A DNA stretch of 9,434 bases from Maritimibacter sp. (GTDB taxonomy: Bacteria > Pseudomonadota > Alphaproteobacteria > Rhodobacterales > Rhodobacteraceae), in the NCBI GenBank assembly GCA_020441225.1, contig JAGRMP010000384.1:1-9434 (forward strand), written 5' to 3'. Position 1 is the first letter of the stretch. Every line of letters starts with the position of its first letter. The notes below the pieces were generated by a model that was not told where the DNA came from, searched no databases, and saw only the letters and a program-made list of their open reading frames with translations. This document shows positions 6,335 through 9,434 of this stretch, one piece after another. The position numbers were made by a program, and so were the translations under genes.

Positions 6335-7921
6335 TTAGTTCCGCGCCGCCCCGAGCGCGTCGAGCCGGGCCGAGAACGGGTCCGTTTCGACGCCGGTTTC
6401 CGCGTCGAGCACAAGCACGGCACGGTTGTCGGGCGTCCATTGCGGCCAGTCCGGGCCGCCCTCGGCCGCGGGCATGCCGGTCTTGGCGAAGGTCGCCCAG
6501 TAGCTCGACACCAGGCTGGCCAGCGCCCGGTCGTCGTCGTCGGGCTCGCCGACGAGTGCCATCGACAGGTCGAGATTGTCGAAGACATAGGCGATCTCGG
6601 CGGTGTGCGGCGCGCCGAGCTTGCCGTCGCGCGCGCCCTGCGGCATCGCGAAATGGTAGACCCAGGTCGGCTGGCCCGCGCCCGAGCGGGCGTCGGCGGT
6701 GGCCTGCACCTGGCCGGTCATCCAGGCGTCGGTGGCGATGACCTGCAGGAGCTCGTGCGGCGCCTTTTCGGGGAAGATCTCGCCGTAGCTCGCGAGCAGT
6801 TTGTCGATGTTCTCGGCCGGGATCGAGCCGGCGAAGGGGTTCTTGGCGAAGGCTTCCTTGAGCGCCGCGTCGTCGGGCAGGGGATCGATCGGGGTGACGT
6901 TGAAGAACACCGCCTCGGTCGCGTTCGAACCGATGATCAGCGGCACATCCGCCGACAGGGGATCGACATCGGGCTGGAAGGGACCGCGCGGGAAGGACGG
7001 GCCGATCACCGGCCCCCAGTTGCCGCCGGCCTTGAGCAGATCCTCGGTCGGCACCGCCTGCAGCGCCGCGACGTCGGCCACGCCGAGGGTTTCCATCACC
7101 TCGGCCGCGGTCTTCTGTCCGGCCTCGGTGGGAATGCCGCCCTGCTGCAGCCCGCTCTCGGCCACGGCGCGCTGGAACAGCCCCTTGGCGCCGGGCATCG
7201 ACAGGAGCGTGGTCACCTTGCCGCCGCCGCCCGACTCGCCGAACACCATCACCCGCTCGGGATCGCCGCCGAAGGCCGCGATATTGTCCTGCACCCATTG
7301 CAGGGCCTGGACGATGTCGAGCATGCCGGCATTGCCCGAATCCGGGTCGCCGCCGACGGCGGAGAGATCCATGAAGCCGAGCGCGCCGAGCCGGTGGTTG
7401 ACCGTGACCAGCACCACGTCCTGCTTCACGGCGAGGTTGGTGCCGTCGTAGCGCACCGAGCCGCCCGAGCCCGAGGTATAGCCGCCGCCGTGGAACCAGA
7501 CCATGACCGCGCGTTTGCCGTCGTCGGTGGCCGGGGTCCAGACGTTGAGGCGCAGGCAATCCTCGCTCATCGGCGAAGTGTCGAGATCGGCGCCTTCCTC
7601 CGGCATCAGGAACGGCGGATAGCCGAAGCCGACGCAGGCGTCGCCGAGCTTGGTGGCCTCGCGGGTGCCTTCCCACGGGGTTACCGGCTGCGGCGGGCGG
7701 AACCGGTTCTCGCCACCGGTGTCGGCGCCATAGGGAATGCCGAGAAAGACCTGCACGCCGGCGTCGTACGGGCTGGCCATGCCGGCGATCTCGCCCGCCG
7801 TGGTGGTCACGGTCGGCGTTTCTGCAAGCGCCGTGGTCGTGAACAGCGCGGCGGCCAGGCCAAGGCCGAGCGCCGGGCGCAGACTGCCGAAACGGCTCGT
7901 GGAATTGGGTCGCGAATTCAT
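6335..7921 (-). CDS. Secreted type-B carboxylesterase (alpha/beta hydrolase)
   Basis: The 528-residue product is a carboxylesterase/lipase of the type-B (COesterase) family, which hydrolyses carboxylic esters. A signal peptide is seen at residues 1-33 (LALGLAAAL-type core, likely cut after ALA before ETPTV), so it should act in the periplasm or outside. Seen in the sequence: the oxyanion-hole motif WFHGGGYTSGSG (142-153), the nucleophile elbow FGESGGGG with Ser230, an acidic residue at E336 (GSNATEA) and His439 (APHTAEIAYVF), together a complete triad. C96 and C122 (SEDCLRLNVW) are placed like the conserved N-terminal disulfide. The elbow has Gly where many relatives have Ala (GESAGG). The start at 7921 is chosen because GAGGAGGAG lies 6 bases upstream and the signal peptide begins there; the frame stays open 61 codons further but without protein-like sequence. 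It is divergent from the exported pair. The natural substrate is unknown. Confidence 0.93.
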   Translation of the reverse strand: MNSRPNSTSRFGSLRPALGLGLAAALFTTTALAETPTVTTTAGEIAGMASPYDAGVQVFLGIPYGADTGGENRFRPPQPVTPWEGTREATKLGDACVGFGYPPFLMPEEGADLDTSPMSEDCLRLNVWTPATDDGKRAVMVWFHGGGYTSGSGGSVRYDGTNLAVKQDVVLVTVNHRLGALGFMDLSAVGGDPDSGNAGMLDIVQALQWVQDNIAAFGGDPERVMVFGESGGGGKVTTLLSMPGAKGLFQRAVAESGLQQGGIPTEAGQKTAAEVMETLGVADVAALQAVPTEDLLKAGGNWGPVIGPSFPRGPFQPDVDPLSADVPLIIGSNATEAVFFNVTPIDPLPDDAALKEAFAKNPFAGSIPAENIDKLLASYGEIFPEKAPHELLQVIATDAWMTGQVQATADARSGAGQPTWVYHFAMPQGARDGKLGAPHTAEIAYVFDNLDLSMALVGEPDDDDRALASLVSSYWATFAKTGMPAAEGGPDWPQWTPDNRAVLVLDAETGVETDPFSARLDALGAARN

Positions 7922-8142
7922 CAGGGTCTCCTCCTCACCGATGATGCATCGCCCCCGAGCGTAAGCGGCGCCTCGACCCCGCGCCCTGCATGTTTCGCGC
8001 ATGATCCTGCTTGGTTCGTGTCTAGCGCTACCACGGGCTTTGCAGGCCTCTTGTGACATGCGGGCGGCTCCGGTCACGGCTGGAACGCCCGCGCCGAACG
8101 ACAAGAAAACAAATGTCCGAAACGGAGGAGGAGACGTTTCAC
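7922..8142. promoter_or_regulatory. Divergent control region between esterase and exported-protein operon
   Basis: This 221-base spacer must hold promoters for both directions. Seen in it: matching strong ribosome-binding sites at both ends (GAGGAGGAG on the minus strand at 7928-7936, GGAGGAGGAG on the plus strand at 8124-8133), the palindromes GATGCATC (7943-7950) and TAGCGCTA (8023-8030), and GTGAC/GTCAC arms (8053-8057 and 8073-8077). I see no convincing -35/-10 pair. Confidence 0.6.
8023..8034. promoter_or_regulatory. Possible LacI-family-type operator (TAGCGCTACCAC)
   Basis: The perfect 8-bp palindrome TAGCGCTA continues on its right side into CCAC, so the right half reads GCTACCA, as in operators of the type TGGTAGCGCTACCA known for LacI-family sugar regulators in alphaproteobacteria. 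The left flank (TGTC) does not complete the wider symmetry, so only a half-site plus core is present. It lies mid-way in the divergent spacer, suited to control both directions. No LacI-family gene is in the window. Confidence 0.35.
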
Positions 8143-9126
8143 ATGAAGAGAATTCTTTTGGCCACGGCCTGCGCGGCGGCCTTCGCGCTGCCGATCGCGG
8201 GGACCGCCCGCGCGCAGGATGTGCCGGCCTGGTCCGACAAGGGGACCGACGATGCCGCCTGGATGGAGACCAAGGCCGCGCTGCAGGCCTTCGGCGAGCA
8301 GTTCGACAGCGCGCTCGAAATGTACCGGCACATGGAAGCGGCGCTGGCGCCGGCCGATAAGCTGAGCTGGGAAGACATGGCCGCGCCGGAATACGACTGG
8401 TCGGGCGTGTTCACCCGCACCGGCGGCGGGCTGAGCTTCGACCCTGAACTCAAGGCCAGCGAGATCTCGGCCCAGCTCACCGAGGCGGGCGCGGCCGCGC
8501 GCGAAACCAAGATCAAGATGATGGCGGAGACCGGCGGCGAATACGATCCGATCTCGGATTGCCGGCCGCCCGGCGTGCCGCGCTGGCTGACCGAGCCTTT
8601 CCTGAAGGATTACGTGGTCACGCCCGATCTGACCTATCTGATGAACGAGATGGTGAACGACGTGCGCCGGGTCTACACCGACGGGCGCGACCACACCGAT
8701 CCGGCGGATGCCTATCCGAGCTGGAACGGCGACACCATCGGCTTCTGGAAGGACGGGGCGCTCTACACCCATACGGCGTATCTGATGCCGGGCCAGTACC
8801 AGCGCGGCACCCAGCCCGATTACTCGGATCAGGTCGAGGTGGTCGAGCGCTGGCACAAGGTCGATGACGTCACGCTGCAATCCGACGTCTGGGTCTTCGA
8901 CCCGGTGAACCTGGCCGAGCCCTGGTACACGCGCCAGAGCTGGACCGAGCTCGCCAACGACGACGCTTTCCTCAGGATCCGCTACTGGGACTGCCGCGAA
9001 AACCAGAACAACGACATCATCGTGCGGGACGACGGCACCAGCCAGTTCCCCGACTTCGACTTCGTCGCCGATGACGCGGCGGTGTCGGATGACGCCTCTG
9101 TCAAGGCGGCGGCGAGCGCGAACTGA
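8143..9126 (+). CDS. Exported protein of unknown function, partner of the DUF6152-like gene
   Basis: I do not recognise a named domain. The 327-residue product begins with a clear Sec signal peptide (MKRILLATACAAAFALPIAGTARA, cut before QD), so it is probably periplasmic. The mature protein has two cysteines, C140 (SDCRPPGVPRW) and C284 (YWDCRENQN), that could form a disulfide. The middle (VYTDGRDHTDP at 178-187, then NGDTIGFWKDGALYTHT at 195-211, VERWHKVDD at 234-242) has a beta-rich pattern that I have seen in uncharacterised exported proteins lying beside DUF6152 genes; this is from memory and not verified. An acidic, Ala/Ser-rich tail follows residue 305. The start at 8143 is preferred over upstream ATG 8113 or GTG 8053 because GGAGGAGGAG ends 9 bases before it and the signal peptide starts there. 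The next gene follows after 21 bases. Confidence 0.85.
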   Translation: MKRILLATACAAAFALPIAGTARAQDVPAWSDKGTDDAAWMETKAALQAFGEQFDSALEMYRHMEAALAPADKLSWEDMAAPEYDWSGVFTRTGGGLSFDPELKASEISAQLTEAGAAARETKIKMMAETGGEYDPISDCRPPGVPRWLTEPFLKDYVVTPDLTYLMNEMVNDVRRVYTDGRDHTDPADAYPSWNGDTIGFWKDGALYTHTAYLMPGQYQRGTQPDYSDQVEVVERWHKVDDVTLQSDVWVFDPVNLAEPWYTRQSWTELANDDAFLRIRYWDCRENQNNDIIVRDDGTSQFPDFDFVADDAAVSDDASVKAAASAN

Positions 9127-9147
9127 ACCTGAAAAGGAGGAACCAAC

Positions 9148-9434
9148 ATGCTGACCAAGCTCAAATCCGTCTGCGGTACGGCCGCGCTCGCGGTTGCGGC
9201 CACCGCGCTGCCCGCTGCTGCCCACCATTCCGCGGCGATGTTCAACCACGAAGAACTCGTCGAAGTCGACGGGGTGGTGAAGGAATTCCAGTACACCAAC
9301 CCGCACAGCTGGCTGATCGTCGAGGTGACCGCCGAAGACGGCAGCACCACGCTGTGGGGCTTCGAGGCGGAAGGCCCGTCGACGCTGATGCGCGCCGGGA
9401 TCCGCAAGTCGATGCTGCCGCCGGGCACCGCGAT
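9148..9434 (+). CDS. Small exported DUF6152-like protein, 3'-truncated by window edge
   Basis: Translation from ATG 9148 stays open to the end of the window (95 whole codons). It begins with a signal peptide (MLTKLKSVCGTAALAVAATALPAAA) followed directly by HHS, so the mature protein would start with a His pair. Further features are VDGVVKEFQYTNPHSWLIVEV (about residues 41-61) and LWGFEAEGPSTLMRAGI (about 70-86). The HHS start, TNPHSW and W-x-FE-x-EGP pattern are what I associate with the DUF6152 family, whose function is unknown. Cys9 is not in a lipobox, so it is not a lipoprotein. A strong AAAAGGAGG at 9132-9140 precedes the start. It is 21 bases after the upstream exported-protein gene and almost certainly co-transcribed with it. 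The exposed His residues could bind metal, but this is speculation. Confidence 0.85.
   Translation, partial: MLTKLKSVCGTAALAVAATALPAAAHHSAAMFNHEELVEVDGVVKEFQYTNPHSWLIVEVTAEDGSTTLWGFEAEGPSTLMRAGIRKSMLPPGTA

Noticed and set aside
6200..8056. A 618-codon open frame on the plus strand opposite the esterase gene
   Set aside because: It is antisense to a well-supported esterase, its translation is rich in Arg, His, Gly and Ala without domain-like sequence, and such frames are expected opposite GC-rich genes.
7922..8104. N-terminal extension of the esterase frame by 61 codons
   Set aside because: The extension lacks protein-like sequence, would bury the signal peptide internally, and the strong ribosome-binding site fits the start at 7921.
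8074..9306. A 410-codon minus-strand frame opposite the exported pair
   Set aside because: It spans two plus-strand genes and the gap between them, and has no recognisable features; it is a GC-bias shadow.
1..9434. CRISPR arrays, tRNA or rRNA genes, insertion sequences and phage genes
   Set aside because: I found no regularly spaced repeat array, no cloverleaf-like or rRNA-like sequence, and no transposase or integrase-like translation in the window.

Overview
The window is about 9.4 kb of very GC-rich DNA. Dense coding, strong codon bias and gene content suggest an alphaproteobacterium, probably of the Rhodobacterales/Paracoccaceae type; this assignment is inferred from composition and gene order only. 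Six genes are complete and two are cut by the window edges (iolD at the left, a DUF6152-like gene at the right).

Positions 1-4701 hold a plus-strand myo-inositol catabolic operon: iolD (5' end missing), iolE, a phytanoyl-CoA dioxygenase (PhyH)-family gene and iolB, with gaps of 40, 28 and 16 bases. IolE dehydrates 2-keto-myo-inositol to a trihydroxycyclohexane-dione. IolD opens that ring hydrolytically to 5-deoxy-glucuronate. IolB isomerises the product to 5-deoxy-2-keto-gluconate. The dioxygenase is not part of the textbook pathway, yet it sits between iolE and iolB with its own ribosome-binding site and intact iron-ligand residues. It is the most interesting item in the left half. A GC stem followed by six T's may end the operon.

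Positions 4823-5794 (minus) encode an AraC-family regulator convergent with the iol operon. Upstream of it lies about 540 bp of non-coding DNA, locally more AT-rich, with several palindromes and a 10-bp direct repeat spaced 30 bp. At its far end is a clear rho-independent terminator for the next gene on the minus strand.

Positions 6335-7921 (minus) encode a secreted type-B carboxylesterase with signal peptide and recognisable Ser-Glu-His triad. Across a 221-bp divergent spacer, a plus-strand pair begins: a 327-residue exported protein of unknown function and, 21 bases later, a small exported DUF6152-like protein that runs off the window. The spacer carries a TAGCGCTA palindrome resembling LacI-family operators. 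The esterase and the exported pair look like an extracytoplasmic module with no assigned role and are the second candidate for new biology.
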